The notes beneath the pieces were generated by a model, which did no database searches, was not told the origin of the DNA, and was given only the letters and a program-made list of their open reading frames with translations. From contig CAUYLG010070403.1 in the NCBI GenBank assembly GCA_963573385.1, positions 1 through 64,000 of the forward strand: 64,000 bases of DNA, written 5' to 3'. The translations under genes and the position numbers were made by a program. Shown one piece after another: positions 44,288-58,500 of the stretch; within the stretch, counting starts at the first letter, position 1; every line of letters starts with the position of its first letter. This DNA is from Cacajao melanocephalus (Eukaryota; Chordata; Mammalia; Primates; Pitheciidae).

Positions 44288-44378
44288 TTGTGGGAGTTAT
44301 TTATATCCAACTGCTCAAGGTCATCACCAAGGTCTGATTTTTCACACACAGAAAATTGCATAAATGGAATTATGGGAC

Positions 44379-44459
44379 TAACCATAAATGGGTTAATTCA
44401 AATAGGAACAAAATGGAATTAACCATAAATGGGTTAATTCAAATAGGAACAAAACTGTC
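44379..44459 (+). repeat. 41-bp tandem duplication (about 2 copies)
   Basis: Units at 44379-44419 and 44420-44459, both TAACCATAAATGGGTTAATT CAAATAGGAACAAAA in two parts, identical over about 35 bases. The near identity means the duplication is much younger than the 43-bp one at 6721. Confidence 0.95.
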
Positions 44460-44947
44460 TCCTATTTTCTTAATCCTCCCCTAAGCTAATACATACTGCT
44501 GAGGCTACCTAAGACAGAAACTTGAGCCAGTTTTCCATTTATTTTCCAAAGGCAAGGAGGCCCCTTCTGAAATTGTTGCTTGGCAACCTTGAATTCAAAT
44601 TTTCACCATTGGAGGCCACTCATGGAATCCACAGACAAGACTCCAAAGTCTTGACTCATATGATCAATAGGTATCATCGTCCTCCTCAAATAGTCTTCCA
44701 GTTCTCCAGGTTCGTCACTCAACATTTCCTCACTACCACAGTATACTACAGTTTATTACAGATTTTAAAGCACATCAGTGAACACGTCTTTTAAAGCTGG
44801 GCTCTTGAGCTCTGGCTGCTGTCCTTCTGGTGGGTTCCACTTGGCATGTTTTTCCTCTGTCTTCCAGGCTAGCATTGACCTGCATGGTTTTCCTGGGTTC
44901 CTCCTATGTGGATTTCTCATATATCACCTTAAGGAAGAAGAAAAGAA
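44460..44947. other. No gene or recognised repeat
   Basis: Unique-looking. The 90-codon frame at 44522-44794 has no recognisable domain. Confidence 0.5.
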
Positions 44948-45190
44948 AATGAACACTTATTGAGCATATATCATTTTCCAGTTAGGATGTCACATTTATC
45001 CTTACCCCTTATAGGAAGTCAAGGCCTTACATGGCATCTCACATTTGTAAAATGGTCTTCCTTTATAATTCATATAAATTATTACTTCATTTAATCTTCA
45101 CAATGGTTCTGTTGTAAGAAGGGCATGATTCACATTTCAGATCATGTGAAAAACTGAGATCCAAAGAAGCTGATCAATACAAAGAGAGTT
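44948..45190 (-). mobile_element. MIR (SINE)
   Basis: Reverse MIR with an expanded middle: AACACTTATTGAGCATATAT, TTCATTTAATCTTCACAATG and GTGAAAAACTGAGATCCAAA. Confidence 0.65.
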
Positions 45191-45271
45191 TTGAAAGAGC
45201 TAACACTTGCACCCAGATTAGTATCCATTCCAGCAAGTTCTGAAAGACTTAACTTTCACATAAGACCCACT

Positions 45272-45505
45272 CTGAAGACATGCAAAGAATGTAGACTTCA
45301 GAATCATCCAGATGTGGCAGTTCAAATCCTTGCTCTGCCATGTCCTAGCTCTGTGGCCTTGATCAAGTCTTTTAACCTCATGCAGCTCTGGTTTCCTTAT
45401 CTAAAATGTAGAAAATAATGCCTATCTCATAAAATTGCTGCATGATTTAAATGAGACACATTTTGCTACATGCCTGGTGCTTAATAGTTTTCAACAAACA
45501 AACGA
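45272..45505 (+). mobile_element. MIR (SINE), near full length
   Basis: Forward MIR: GTAGACTTCAGAATCATCCA, GTTCAAATCCTTGCTCTGCC, TAGCTCTGTGGCCTTGATCA, CATGATTTAAATGAGACAC and GCCTGGTGCTTAATAGTTTT. Confidence 0.92.
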
Positions 45506-45694
45506 TCATTTCCTTTTCTATTCATCTTCTAGAGCAGGTCATCATAAATGGAGGCATAGATAGGTGAAAGGTCCTGGGTCAGAATCTGGAATTATATAGT
45601 CAGCAATGTGAGTATATGTTTATCGAAAAGGGGGAATGCCCTTTAAAAGCTGAAAGATGCTCTTCCAGAATGTATGAATCTCAAAATGTGTAAT

Positions 45695-45800
45695 TAACCA
45701 TTTTATTGAGCATTTTCCTCATGCAAGGCACCATGTTGGGTGCTGAAGGGGATGTAAAAACATGGTCCTACCTTCAGAGAGTGATCTTTGGTCTGCCATG
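45695..45800 (-). mobile_element. L2 3' end
   Basis: TTTTATTGAGCATTTTCCTC, AAGGCACCATGTTGGGTGC and CATGGTCCTACCTTCAGAGA in reverse orientation. Confidence 0.75.
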
Positions 45801-47264
45801 AACATCTATTCTTCTTCCAAAGACAACTGTAGAAGGAAGCACAGATTCTTAGGTTCTAGGCTACTCTCGTGTCTCTAAGCAAGTATGCCATCCTTGTGTG
45901 GTTTCTTAACAAGTTTTCCTACAACAAGGTCAAAGCAATAAAAGATAAAGTTTAAAAGTTAAAAGAAACCTTTACAATCTTCCCTTAATAGTACCCCTGG
46001 CAGTCTCTCAGAAGCAGGGTTTGCTGGGTCTCTCTCAGCGCTTGTCTTCTGGTCTTAGAGGTCAGCCAGGCCTGCTTGTTCTAACATGGTTTTTTAAATT
46101 AGTGGGTCATGAAGCCAACTTAGTAAGTCTTGACCAGCATTTTTTAAATAAAAAAGACAAGTCCAAATAAGAAAAAAAATTAAAATGCCCTGTATTTATC
46201 CTCAGTAAACTTTTTTTTCATGGAACATTAGCCTGTATAGGATATTTTTTTCTGTGGGTGACCAAAAATGTTTGAAAAACATGTTCTAAAAAACAAAGTC
46301 TTACGAATTATAAAAGCCAGGAGTGTTTGTGGAATAAGCAGCAGATTTCAGTCTTTAGGTTTAAGTCTAGCACTTTAGAAGCTGTTTTATTCTAGGCATT
46401 GCTATTAAAATTTATGTAGCTGACATTAGATAAATGGTCTTCTTTTCTGTTGGCTACCTGAACCAATTAGGTAGATTTCCCCCTGATTTCATATTCATCT
46501 CTACCACCACCACGACCATCACCATCTCCTCCTATTTCTACAGGAGAATCTCTCTGGCAGGGCCCCTAGATCTAGTCCCTTTTAGGCTGAAGCATCCTTG
46601 CACTCGTTCTCTGCATCTCCTAATAATGGATACATCATCAGTCCATGACCAGAAATAACTTAATCTAACTCATGACTGCTCAGAAATCCATATAGAGTTC
46701 AAAAGGTAGGGCAGATTTTGTTGACATTCTTATTCTCCTCAAGCCACTTTCTGCTGTGTTTCTATGTTTCTGCCTTGTATGGATGCCTGGGAACACCTTC
46801 TTTCCTGGGATTCCCTCCTTTTCTTCTTGGATAATTCAGTTTTGTTCTGCCAATATGCCTTATACTGTAACCAGCCAGCCCCAGAAGCTGTTACCATTCA
46901 AATCCAAATCAACAAATTTTTTTTTCCACTTGGATCTTCTCATGCTTTAGAGTGGAATTCTCTTAGAACTAAAACCTTTCTCTGGCTGATACTGCTCACT
47001 CCTCTAGACATAACTCTAATACACTGTTATTTTTAAAAGGGACAAAAGACATGAAGTGGACAGAGCACTCCATCCTGCCATACTTATCATCTTATTAGAC
47101 TGGAGATGTGTTTTCTGCATCACAGGAGGTCCTCACATTGGAAAGTCTGTGAGCTGACAACGAAATGTCTAAAGAACCCGTGTTTTTATCCTACTGAATA
47201 ATGTTTGAACCAAAAGATACTTAAAACATAGATACACATGAGTTTCCTCCCAGTGTCCTGTAGT
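45801..47264. other. Repeat-poor region; possible old L2 near 46740
   Basis: Unique-looking for about 1.4 kb. A short CCA/ACC-rich run (46499-46525) and a pyrimidine-rich part around 46730-46870 weakly resembling forward L2 are the only structure I see. Confidence 0.4.
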
Positions 47265-47800
47265 TCTATAGTTGTTCAGAGAAGGAAGTGTTGGTGATGA
47301 CTAGAATGACAACAGAAGCCTTTGTGGAGTAGACGAGGCTTGAACTGAACCTGGAGAGGTGGGCAGAAGCAATGTAAATAGAGCTCTGTATCCAAATAGG
47401 ACAAATAAACATAGCAGAAAGGAATCAGGAAACCCTGTGTGAATGAATGGACCACGCTGGTGGGATGGAGAGATGGATTGGAACTCTGTAGTGAGGTAGC
47501 ATAAAAATGCAGATTAAGACCAGATCCTCAAGGAAATACTTCAATGCCAGGAAAAGAAGGGAAATCTTGGTTTTTAGCAAATGAAAGCCTTGATTTTGAG
47601 CCAAGCTTTCTGAGCAAACCAAGGCAAATGAAGCCTTGGTTTTAGGGAGATTAACATTCTAGTTTGTGGAGCAGGATTTGGTACAAAGAGACATCCAGCA
47701 AAGACAGACCATAGAAGCAGCCACTACAGTAATCCAGACTTGAGGTAAACCAGGACACCAACCAGAGTGATGCAGTGGGAACTGAAAGGGAAGCATAAAC
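47265..47800 (-). mobile_element. L2 (LINE2) body, reverse
   Basis: CTTGAACTGAACCTGGAGAG, GGGCAGAAGCAATGTAAATA, GCCACTACAGTAATCCAGAC and GTGATGCAGTGGGAACTG follow L2 reverse-transcriptase sequence read backwards. Decayed, with gaps. Confidence 0.5.
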
Positions 47801-48292
47801 ATGAAGGCTTTTATAAGATAGTGTGCCATCAACTTGGGGCAATCTGATCAGCCACATTTTATTTATGTGTTCCGTTTTGAACCAGTTAATTTGCCCTTCA
47901 GATGTATTTTTCCTGAATATGTAAATTCTCATTAAGATACATACCATATGCCTCCTTTGAAGCTAAGTCAGATCCCACCTAACGCTGGCCTTTACCTCTT
48001 TTTTCTCATTGGGTAATCAGCTCACTGAAGCAGATGTTACTTCCCAACTCCAGAGATGCCAACAGCCTCAGAAAGAAATGGATTATAGAACTGGGGTCTG
48101 CACTCAGCATGATCCAAATATGGAAATCAAACTGAGGCCTTCTTAGGCTCTGTGCCTGGCAGTAAGAATGAGAAAGGGCTTAATGTTGGGCCTCAAAAGA
48201 CACTGTGGTTACCAGGGCTTAGTGGGCACATTTACTTGCCCACAGAAGGTCCTGACAATTAACACTAATAGTGTGCTTTCAATTTACCTTCA
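47801..48292. other. No gene or recognised repeat
   Basis: Unique-looking sequence without recognisable frames. Confidence 0.5.
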
Positions 48293-48480
48293 TGGATTTA
48301 TTTGACAAGTATTTACTGGCTGTGTGCCAGGTGCCAAATAAGGCAGTGGGGATAAAAAGATGCAAAGGGCACAGTCTTTGCCTTTGATAGAGTTTCCTGC
48401 TGCGTGGGGGGAGACAGACCTATAAACAAGTAAACGGTATTACACTGGAGTGCTCCGCCCTCTATTTGTCCTCTGAGCAC
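48293..48480 (-). mobile_element. L2 3' end
   Basis: TTGACAAGTATTTACTGGCT, GTGTGCCAGGTGCCAAATAA, GGGGATAAAAAGATGCAAAG and GGGGGGAGACAGACCTATAA match the L2 3' end in reverse. Confidence 0.85.
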
Positions 48481-48635
48481 CCAAAATTGTAATAATTGGA
48501 TGCTGGAGAGAGAGAGAGTTTGGGATTAAGGTCTTCACATTGCATACTTTTCAATAATCACTTAAAAGGTCAAGAAGCCACATATAAATATCTTACACTA
48601 AACCTTTTTATTGAATAGAAGCAAAAATGATAACT

Positions 48636-48969
48636 AGCTGGGCACGGTGGCTCATGCCTGTAATCCCAGCAATTTGGGAGGCTGAGGTGGGTAGATCACC
48701 TGAGGTCAGGAGTTCGAAACCAGTCTGGCCAACATGGTGAAACCCTGTCTCTTCTAAAAACACAAAGATTAGCCAGGCATGGTGGTGTGAACCCATAGTC
48801 CCAGCTTGTCAGGAGGCTGTGGCAGGAGAATTTATTGAACCCAAGAAGCAGAGGTTGCAGTGAGCCATGATCAAGCCACCGCACTCCAGCCTGGGCAACA
48901 GAACAAAACTCTGTCTCATAAAAACAAAAACACAAAAACAAACAAACAAAAAAAGAAAAGAAAGAAAAC
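48636..48969 (+). mobile_element. Alu (S-like), full length
   Basis: AGCTGGGCACGGTGGCTCAT through CTCCAGCCTGGGCAACAGAA, with a long A-rich tail of AAAC/AAAG units to 48969. Target duplication not clear. Short frames on both strands are Alu artefacts. Confidence 0.96.
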
Positions 48970-50002
48970 TGAAATCAGCAAGTCCTCAGTAAAGTCTGCC
49001 GGGAGGTTTCCCCAGCATTATTTTACCTTGGGTCTTTATTTAACTGGTGTGGTTACACTGCCTAATGTTCCTTATTTTTCAGAAGTCTTGAACTTCATGA
49101 TGTGGAGGACCCTATTCTCAGTTCCTAGAGTGAGTCAGACTGCCCATGCTTAGTGGTGGCGAATTCCAACAGTCAGCAATAGGAACAGTGGGAACTGGAA
49201 GTAAGATAGCCTGAGCTCTTAGTGAAATCCTTATGCAGGAGTTGTGAAAGTATAGTCTAGTGGGGTTTTGGTCTGGGAAGTTTAGGAGAAATGAATAGCT
49301 TGTTTGTGAACATTTAATCTGCTCTGTGAATTATAATCATTTCTTTACAGTCAGAATCCTGTCCCTCAATAGGTATTTCTTCCCAGGGACCACAACAGAA
49401 GTAAATCTTTGGAAAAGGTCAGCCCGGGATCACCAAGTAAAGCATAGATTTTGTTGTTAGTCATTTAATTTATGCTCATCTGTAACAAACTGTTTGTCTT
49501 TGCTAAGAATTAAAGCCATATATCATTACGAGTCTTTCCTTTTGTTTTACAGTATTTTTTTTTTTTTTCAGTTAAAATGAGGTGGTTTCTAGTGGTGAAG
49601 GATATGCAAAGTTGAGGCTACAGAGCGCTAACAAAATGGATGTGGACTGGAAGCAAATGCTGTAATTATATTGGCAGTAAGGATTATTTTAAACTTTAGG
49701 AAGAAAGGAAGGTATTGAGAACTTTTTTTGCTGTTTGTTTGTTTTAATAGAAACTGTAGATAGATAGCATGTCTCTAAATAGTTTTAGGCTAGTTTCCTT
49801 GAAAAGTATACTGCCTCCTTTCCTTTCTCATATCCTTGTTAGGTTTTGCTAAATAATAATGTGAAAGGCCAAAAAAGCTTTTAAAGCTGATTTCCTTAAG
49901 TTTGTAATTCCTTGCCAGGAACTAGATTGTCCATGCCCTCTTCAGTCTCCTGGCTATTTATGAAAATATAAAATAAAACAAATTCACACGCCTCTCCTCC
50001 CA
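48970..50002. other. No gene or recognised repeat
   Basis: Unique-looking AT-rich DNA with a T-run at 49556-49569. Confidence 0.5.
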
Positions 50003-50040
50003 ACACGCACACACACACACACACACGCACACACACACAG
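50003..50040 (+). repeat. (CA)n microsatellite
   Basis: About 18 CA units with GC interruptions (ACACGCAC), followed by CAGAGACAGCGAGCGAGCATG. Confidence 0.95.
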
Positions 50041-50746
50041 AGACAGCGAGCGAGCATGAGAGAGCCTAGTGCAAGACAGCACTGCAGAAAAACATGTTCA
50101 CATTAACTTAATTGCACTAAAACTGGAAGTATTTAGAGGAATGATAAATCTTATTATTTTCTTGCCCTCAAAGAGAGGTGCCTGCCAATCAACAACCCTT
50201 TACAGAGGGTTGTCATATCTCGCCATTGGGCCTGTTGGAGACAGGACCTGGATCTCGGGTGCCAGCCAAAATCTGCCCATGGAGGCTGGAAACGCTGAGG
50301 TGAAATCACAGGTCTTTTGTGTTCTGTGCTTTTCAAGTGAACACAAATAATTCAACAGCTGTGTTTCACTCCAGTGGAGTCCCCCAAATATTCACCCACT
50401 CCACAATTCATTTAAAGGGGTACATACCTAAGTAATTAGTGAATTATCCATTTCAGCTTGTGCAGCCAGGTGCCAGAGGTGGTCTTATGCAGATGTCAGG
50501 TGATTACTTAATATGTTGAGTTGAGGCAACAATCTAGTTTCTCTTCTTGCTGATCGTATGACTTTTTCTCTGTTAATCAAAAGATCCCAGATAATTGTAT
50601 GAATCACCAAGGCGCTGGAAAACATCACTACAACACATGTTGAGCCTAAGGTCTAAATTATTTTCTAGTAATAGTGTTTCCACCTAGTTGAACATATTAA
50701 AGCATAATGTACTAGCCTTCCAATAAGTCTAATCTGGCTCTTCCTG

Positions 50747-50803
50747 GAAGGGGGAGAGAGAGAGAGAGAGAGGAGGAGAGTGAGAGTGAGAGCGAGAGCA
50801 AGT

Positions 50804-50838
<35 letters not shown>

Positions 50839-50848
50839 GAGGGAGAGA
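50747..50848 (+). repeat. (GA)n purine tract, about 100 bp
   Basis: GGAAGGGGGAGAGAG... with interruptions GTGAGAGTGAGAGCGAGAGC and GACAGAG, ending GGAGGGAGAG. The minus-strand 69-codon frame (serine-leucine repeats) is an artefact. Confidence 0.95.
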
Positions 50849-50937
50849 ACACCATTCTCTTTATTCAAATACAAAAGGCTTCATTTACTTTCACATTCCT
50901 TGGAGTTCTACTCAAGTCAAGTAGAGGGAAGTTAAAG

Positions 50938-51375
<438 letters not shown>

Positions 51376-51705
51376 TCAGTAGAAGGGCTAGATTCAAATT
51401 ATGCACAAGGAATTACAACAAAATGAGGTTTGCACTAAAAAGGTGACCTGGGAAGTAAAGGGCCTGGGAATGCAATATGAAGAACATTTGAAAGAAATTG
51501 GGAAGTTTAGGGATGTTGTATATATTATTCTCTGTGGTTCAAGAGGATATAACCAAGACAAAAAGGTGGTGGATGTCAGTTCAATATAGAAATGGTATAA
51601 CATCTAGAGCCATCCCAAACCAGCATAAACTGCTTTGAAAGGTGGCAAGAGCCCTACTCCTGTGTTCAAGTAGCCACCATCTCAGACATCACTACTCAGT
51701 GGTCG

Positions 51706-51877
51706 TGTAGAGACATTTTTATTTTTTGAGTCTCACTCTATCACCCAGGCTAGAGTGCAGTGGCACAATCACAGCTCACTGTAACCTTGAACTCCTAGGC
51801 TCAAGCCATCTTGGCCTCCCAGAGGGCTGGGATTATAGGTGTGAGCCACTGCGACCAGTCAATGTGGAGACATTTTT
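51706..51877 (-). mobile_element. Free left Alu monomer (FLAM) with target duplication
   Basis: Only one Alu arm (51721-51862): TGAGTCTCACTCTATCACCC, TCACAGCTCACTGTAACCTT, GAACTCCTAGGCTCAAGCC, GGATTATAGGTGTGAGCCAC. Direct repeats TGTAGAGACATTTTT (51706-51720) and TGTGGAGACATTTTT (51863-51877) match at 14 of 15, so it inserted as a monomer and is not a deleted dimer. Confidence 0.88.
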
Positions 51878-52194
51878 CATTAGGCAAATGTTTGCATCAG
51901 ATGACATCTAATGAACCTTCCAATTTTATGATTCTAAAGTTCTATACACCTGATGGCCAGTGACCACAGAAGTTACCAACTCCATTAAGCAACTAATTCT
52001 CCAACCTGAACATCCTAAATCCAGTCAAGCAGAGAAATGGAAGAGACTCTTTATTCCAGGTGGAACAATGTAATATAGCAATAGAAACTGTTCTCTCTTC
52101 TTACCTTCCTCTTACCACAGATTCACTCTTAAAGATCATGTCTCTGGAGAGATGGTCACTGACCAACAGTTTTATGGAAGGAGTTTTCAAAGTT

Positions 52195-52295
52195 GAATAG
52201 TAATTTGTTCAAAGACACATAGTTTGTTGATGGCAGAGCCCAAATAGTAAGTTACACTGCTTGAGTTCAGTTCCTTGTCTATGACGGACAGAACA
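52195..52295 (-). mobile_element. MIR fragment, weak
   Basis: AGTAATTTGTTCAAAGACAC, ATAGTTTGTTGATGGCAGAG and CTTGAGTTCAGTTCCTTGTC suggest a reverse MIR right half. Confidence 0.5.
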
Positions 52296-53604
52296 TAAAT
52301 GGTAGAATTTGAGTCATGCTCTGAAGAGCAAAACGACGGGAACATTTGACTGTGTCTGAGTCACATGCTGAGCCTATGACATGGATTCATTTAGTCCAAT
52401 TTCCAGTACTTGTTTAATTCTAGAATGTTCCAGCTGCAGTTTTTGGAGTTGCCTAGCCAAAAGATTCTAAGCAGAAAAACCCTAACCTTTCCCTCCATGT
52501 GCAACTCTTCTTTTTCCTCCTTTCTTCCAACTCCAACTTTGACATTCCATGACTATTTATATAATCAGACACTTTGTTTCAGAAACAGTACAACCAATGC
52601 CTTTATGAAGAAATACCCTGCAAATGCTCAAAATCTCAAAACATTGTTCAAATCTCTATTCTCCCTCTCTCTCTTTTTTTTTTTTTAATGAAAAGAACAA
52701 TTAAAGAGATTTTAGGGGGAGGATCTGGCACACAACGCTGTTAACCACCTTTCAGGGTGTTTTCTTTGGAGAATATGATTACAGCTGTTCAAACTTTAAA
52801 TTATTTACATTGAGCAAAAACTTTGATTTTTAAAACTCATATGACTTTCTATAAACTAAAAAATGGCAAAGAATCAAAACTTGGCATTTTTCACGGACAC
52901 ATATTGCCCATGGGCTGTAGCCTCTGAAGGGTGCTTGCTGGGGCCTTGGGTTGCTGGGAAATAATAAACGAAGACTGAAGAACAAGAATTTTGCCTAGTG
53001 AGTCATATTGGGTTGCAGCTGAGTTTGAAAACAGCAGGTCGTCATCAGAAAGGTTTATGTGAAATCTAATGAATCAGAAAGAGAAAGCGAGGGGAAATGG
53101 TTTCTTTTCATACAGGGCCAGATTCTCATCTGATGTAAGTCTTGGAGAATTAGCCGACATATGGAAATTATCCCCATATGGTCATATGGGATAGCAGTAT
53201 GAGGAATCGTTAAAGGAACAGAAATATTTAGCGTTGAAAAGAGAAGATCTGGGTGGGACAGATCCCTCTTTTCAAATATTTGGAAGGTTAGCATGTAAAG
53301 AAGGGAGTATTGTGTGCTGCTCTCATGGGCAAAACAGGGTCAATGGATAGACATTGGAAAGACAGGCTGTGGTTTAATATTCTCCTGTTTCCACTAGGGC
53401 CTTAGAACGTGGCTGTTTCCTCACAGCAAGATAGGCTCCTGTGAGGGGACAGAAAACTGTTTGTGGAGCTCCCCCTAGCCCCACCGGCAACTGAGATGGG
53501 AGTTGAGGAGACTGACCCAGCTCTTGGACTGACAGTAGAGTTTCAGCCTACCAGGCATGGCTTGACTCCAAAGGCAACATCCATATTCAGTTAAGGCAAG
53601 CAGG
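52296..53604. other. Repeat-poor region, no gene seen
   Basis: About 1.3 kb without a named repeat. A dyad TCCCCATATG/CATATGGGA (one bulged C) lies at 53171-53191. Frames do not exceed 92 codons. It could hold conserved non-coding sequence. Confidence 0.45.
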
Positions 53605-54292
53605 CAGCAAGAAGAATGGAAGGCACCCGGGCTTTAGAATTAGGAAGGTCTAAGTTGAAACCCTGGCCCTGTCATTTATTGTCTGTGTAAACTTGGGGAG
53701 AGTTGCTTGGGTCCTCCGAGCTGCCGTTTCCTGATCTGTACAATGGGAATAACCTCACCTGTCCTGCTGGACGTCTGTTGTTTCTGTCTACTCAGCATTT
53801 CCTCTTTCTACTTTAGTAAAAGCACCTTGATTTCTCCCAAGTCAAATAGAGCCCCAATGTCAATCAAGGTGACTTATCTACCACAGACAGTCAAGCTTTG
53901 CCTCCCTGGGATTTTAATCTTGAGCAGAGTGACCCAAGGATGAAAAGTAGTTGAAGTTTCTTCCTTCTGAGGATGGCATTATAAAGAGGTGTCCATCAAT
54001 TCCATCACTTCCTGTGACCCGGATTTCCTGAGTTACCAAGTTGCTGTCTCCTTCTTGGGGCCTAGTTATTCAGCTTCTTTAATTCTATGAGCTTCCTCAT
54101 TTTTTTTCCAATAGACTGTGCTTTTTGCTTAAGTTAGCTGAATCAATTTCTGTGGTTTGCAAAAACAAAATAACTGCATCTATACCCCAACTTTAATAGG
54201 ATCACTTTGAAGATTAAATGAGAAAATATACATAAGCTGCTGATACAGCCCTAATGTCTGGCACATAATGTGTGCTCAATAAATGGTAGCTT
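53605..54292 (+). mobile_element. MIR split by a 0.4-kb insertion
   Basis: The left half 53605-53770 (GCTTTAGAATTAGGAAGGTC, CCCTGTCATTTATTGTCTGT, CTGATCTGTACAATGGGAAT) and right half 54190-54292 (TTGAAGATTAAATGAGAAAA, GTCTGGCACATAATGTGTGC, TCAATAAATGGTAGC) form one forward MIR. Confidence 0.85.
53774..54188 (+). mobile_element. Probable ERVL-type LTR inside the MIR
   Basis: It starts TGTTGTTTCTGTCTACTCAG near the MIR break and ends with TCAATTTCTGTGGTTTGCAA, AAACAAAATAACTGCATCTA, resembling LTRs that end in ...TCTGTTACTTGCAACC...CTAATACA. The split MIR shows that something about 415 bp long was inserted; its identity is tentative. Confidence 0.5.
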
Positions 54293-54694
54293 TTTTGACT
54301 ATAGGGTACTGGGGGCCCAAGATGAGGGAAGAACAGTTCTAACAGGTGGATTCTGAAGTTCAACTAGACACATCATCTGGGATATCTATTCTCAAATATT
54401 AGGCCCCAGCAACTGTCTGGTGTAAAGAACTCATTAACCACTAAAGTTGGCCCGACCATGAGATTGGGTGGGACTTTCTAACTCTGTAAGTGATCAAGCT
54501 TAGATTCAAGGCCCCATCTGAAAGCCTTAGAGAAGCTCTCGTATTGGGACTGAGGCCTTTATGGTCTCTTCCAACTCTCTGTGATTCCAGGTAAGGGATA
54601 CTCTTACTGCAGTAAGCCAGTGTGCAGGGACGGGAGCCTCAGGTCACCCAAGCAGCCAGGACACACTTTTAAGTCCTGATTTTGCTTGACCCCT

Positions 54695-54990
54695 TGCCAT
54701 CTGGCACTGTTAATCATCTCTCCTTCCGAGCTTTCCTGTGCCACCGCTCCGTGCTGATTTTCCTCCTACCTTATTTGCAGTGCTTTTTCATGTGATGTTC
54801 CCTCTGCTCTTAATGCCTTTCTTTACTTCAGCCTATTTGTCTTTCAAGATTCAGCTTAAGGCCTCGGTCTATCCCGAAGCCTTCCCTCTCACCCTGGTGG
54901 CCCCAGTCTCCCTTCCTACTCCCCTCCCCAGTGTGCTTCAGTACCCTCTGTTCCAGTAGTTAGCACACTGGGTTTTCATAGATAATTCCC
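54695..54990 (+). mobile_element. L2 3' end
   Basis: TTTCATGTGATGTTCCCTCT, GTCTTTCAAGATTCAGCTTA, CGAAGCCTTCCCTCTCACC and GTGTGCTTCAGTACCCTCTG follow forward L2. The last part of the tail is missing. Confidence 0.85.
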
Positions 54991-55046
54991 CACCCCATCT
55001 TACCTGTAGGAAAAAGATCTTACACCATACTTTTGGGTTTTATTAG

Positions 55047-57024
<1,978 letters not shown>

Positions 57025-57135
57025 AGTTATTCTGAATTGCCTTCTATGCACAGAGCACTGTTGTAGGTATTGGAAGAGTTACAAGATGTTTATGGCCCAA
57101 AGAACGTGTAATGTATATGGAGAAAGACATTTTTA
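57025..57135 (-). mobile_element. L2 3' end
   Basis: TGCACAGAGCACTGTTGTAG, GTATTGGAAGAGTTACAAG and GTGTAATGTATATGGAGAAA in reverse orientation. Confidence 0.7.
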
Positions 57136-57746
57136 CTAACCCAAAACATAAAATCAACATTGAGAAAATCGTGAACATATCCAAATATGAAAGAAAAGGG
57201 AGCAATTGAAGAGGATCTCAGCTGTAACTTAAAAAGCTAGACTTCCCTGGGTCCCTTTCATACCTGTATTTAAATGTCCTATGGTGTGGGCCTATAATGT
57301 GACAACCCACATCCCCTTCTCATTTATCCCCTGGACCTGATCAGGGTTTAAGGTAGGGTGGAATGAGGAAGAATTCTCTTTTTGGTGGATTTTACTTTCA
57401 CACAACAACATTTTAGTTGATTATAGTAACTCATAAAAATACTTGGCTTCACTCCACTGATCTCTTTCTTCTTATGTCCATATTGCTTTATTGATACTTG
57501 GCCTCCACTTCCCCACAGACTTGCACAGAGGGCAATCATGGGATAGGCAGGGAAAGTGACTGGAGGAAGACAGAAAACAGTTTCTACTCCCCACACCCTT
57601 AGGCTGTGTCACTGCTTCCTACTGTCCAGGTGATGTTAAGCTTTACAATGTCAAATGAAGCCAAGGAAAGTGTCCTGGCCCAGTGGGCTTCTGTCTGTGC
57701 TAAGCAAATGCACATGCACATTATGGGCATGCACACGCACGCATAG
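57136..57746. other. No gene or recognised repeat
   Basis: Unique-looking sequence; the minus-strand 81-82-codon frames are unrecognised. Confidence 0.5.
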
Positions 57747-57764
57747 ACACACACACACACACAT
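57747..57764 (+). repeat. (CA)n short tract
   Basis: About nine CA units after a CACGCACGCATAGA lead. Confidence 0.9.
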
Positions 57765-57989
57765 TTTGCATTCATGTTTGAGAAAAATAATGCTTTGTTA
57801 AATTCAGTCACATATGAACCAAATACCAGAGGACACATTTCCAATGCAAAAATTGCTGCTTAACTCTGTAGATGTTTAGATCAGATGTAGAAAAACACCA
57901 AGACTACAAGGCTTATATTCCAGAGAGGGGCATGAGAAGGAAGGAAGGTGTAAGCCGGGAAGAATGCTTGACAAACAATTTCAATGGAG

Positions 57990-58185
57990 CTTTATATTTT
58001 CAAAGCAGTTTTAAATCATGAAGTAGGCCACCCAGTTATCCTGAAAAAATAGGTCAGCATAATATTTTCTCAGGTGAGGAAACTGAGATACAGTGTTCAG
58101 TGGCTCACCCAACATGTATGAGCACGGTAGAAACACAATTTATGAATTTCCATCTGGAGACTCAGTCAGCTAGGCTGCCTTATTC
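57990..58185 (-). mobile_element. MIR (SINE)
   Basis: TTCTCAGGTGAGGAAACTGA, GATACAGTGTTCAGTGGC and CTCAGTCAGCTAGGCTGCC, reverse orientation. Confidence 0.75.
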
Positions 58186-58374
58186 CCAGAAAGAGAAAAT
58201 ACAAGCATTTAGCAACTTTTATTTTATATTTTTATATGCTAACTAGGTTAAATCGCCACTGCTGTAGACCAAGAAATCTCGAGGTGATAGCATACCAAAG
58301 GGAGGGTTTGAAGCTCATGATTCTTCTCCATCCTCATCTCCAGTTCAAGTGCTCTGTTCTTGGGATATAGTGGC

Positions 58375-58500
58375 CAAAGCAGTTGCTGGAGAATCAGGAG
58401 GCCTGGATTCTAGGATTAAGCTGTATGACTTTAAAAGATTATTTAAAATTTTAGACTTGCTTTTCCATCCTCAAAAGGAAGATAATACTTTTGAAAGTTT
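58375..58500 (+). mobile_element. MIR, 5' two-thirds
   Basis: GAGAATCAGGAGGCCTGGAT, TCTAGGATTAAGCTGTATGA, CTTTAAAAGATTATTTAAAA and CATCCTCAAAAGGAAGATAA in forward order. Confidence 0.75.
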
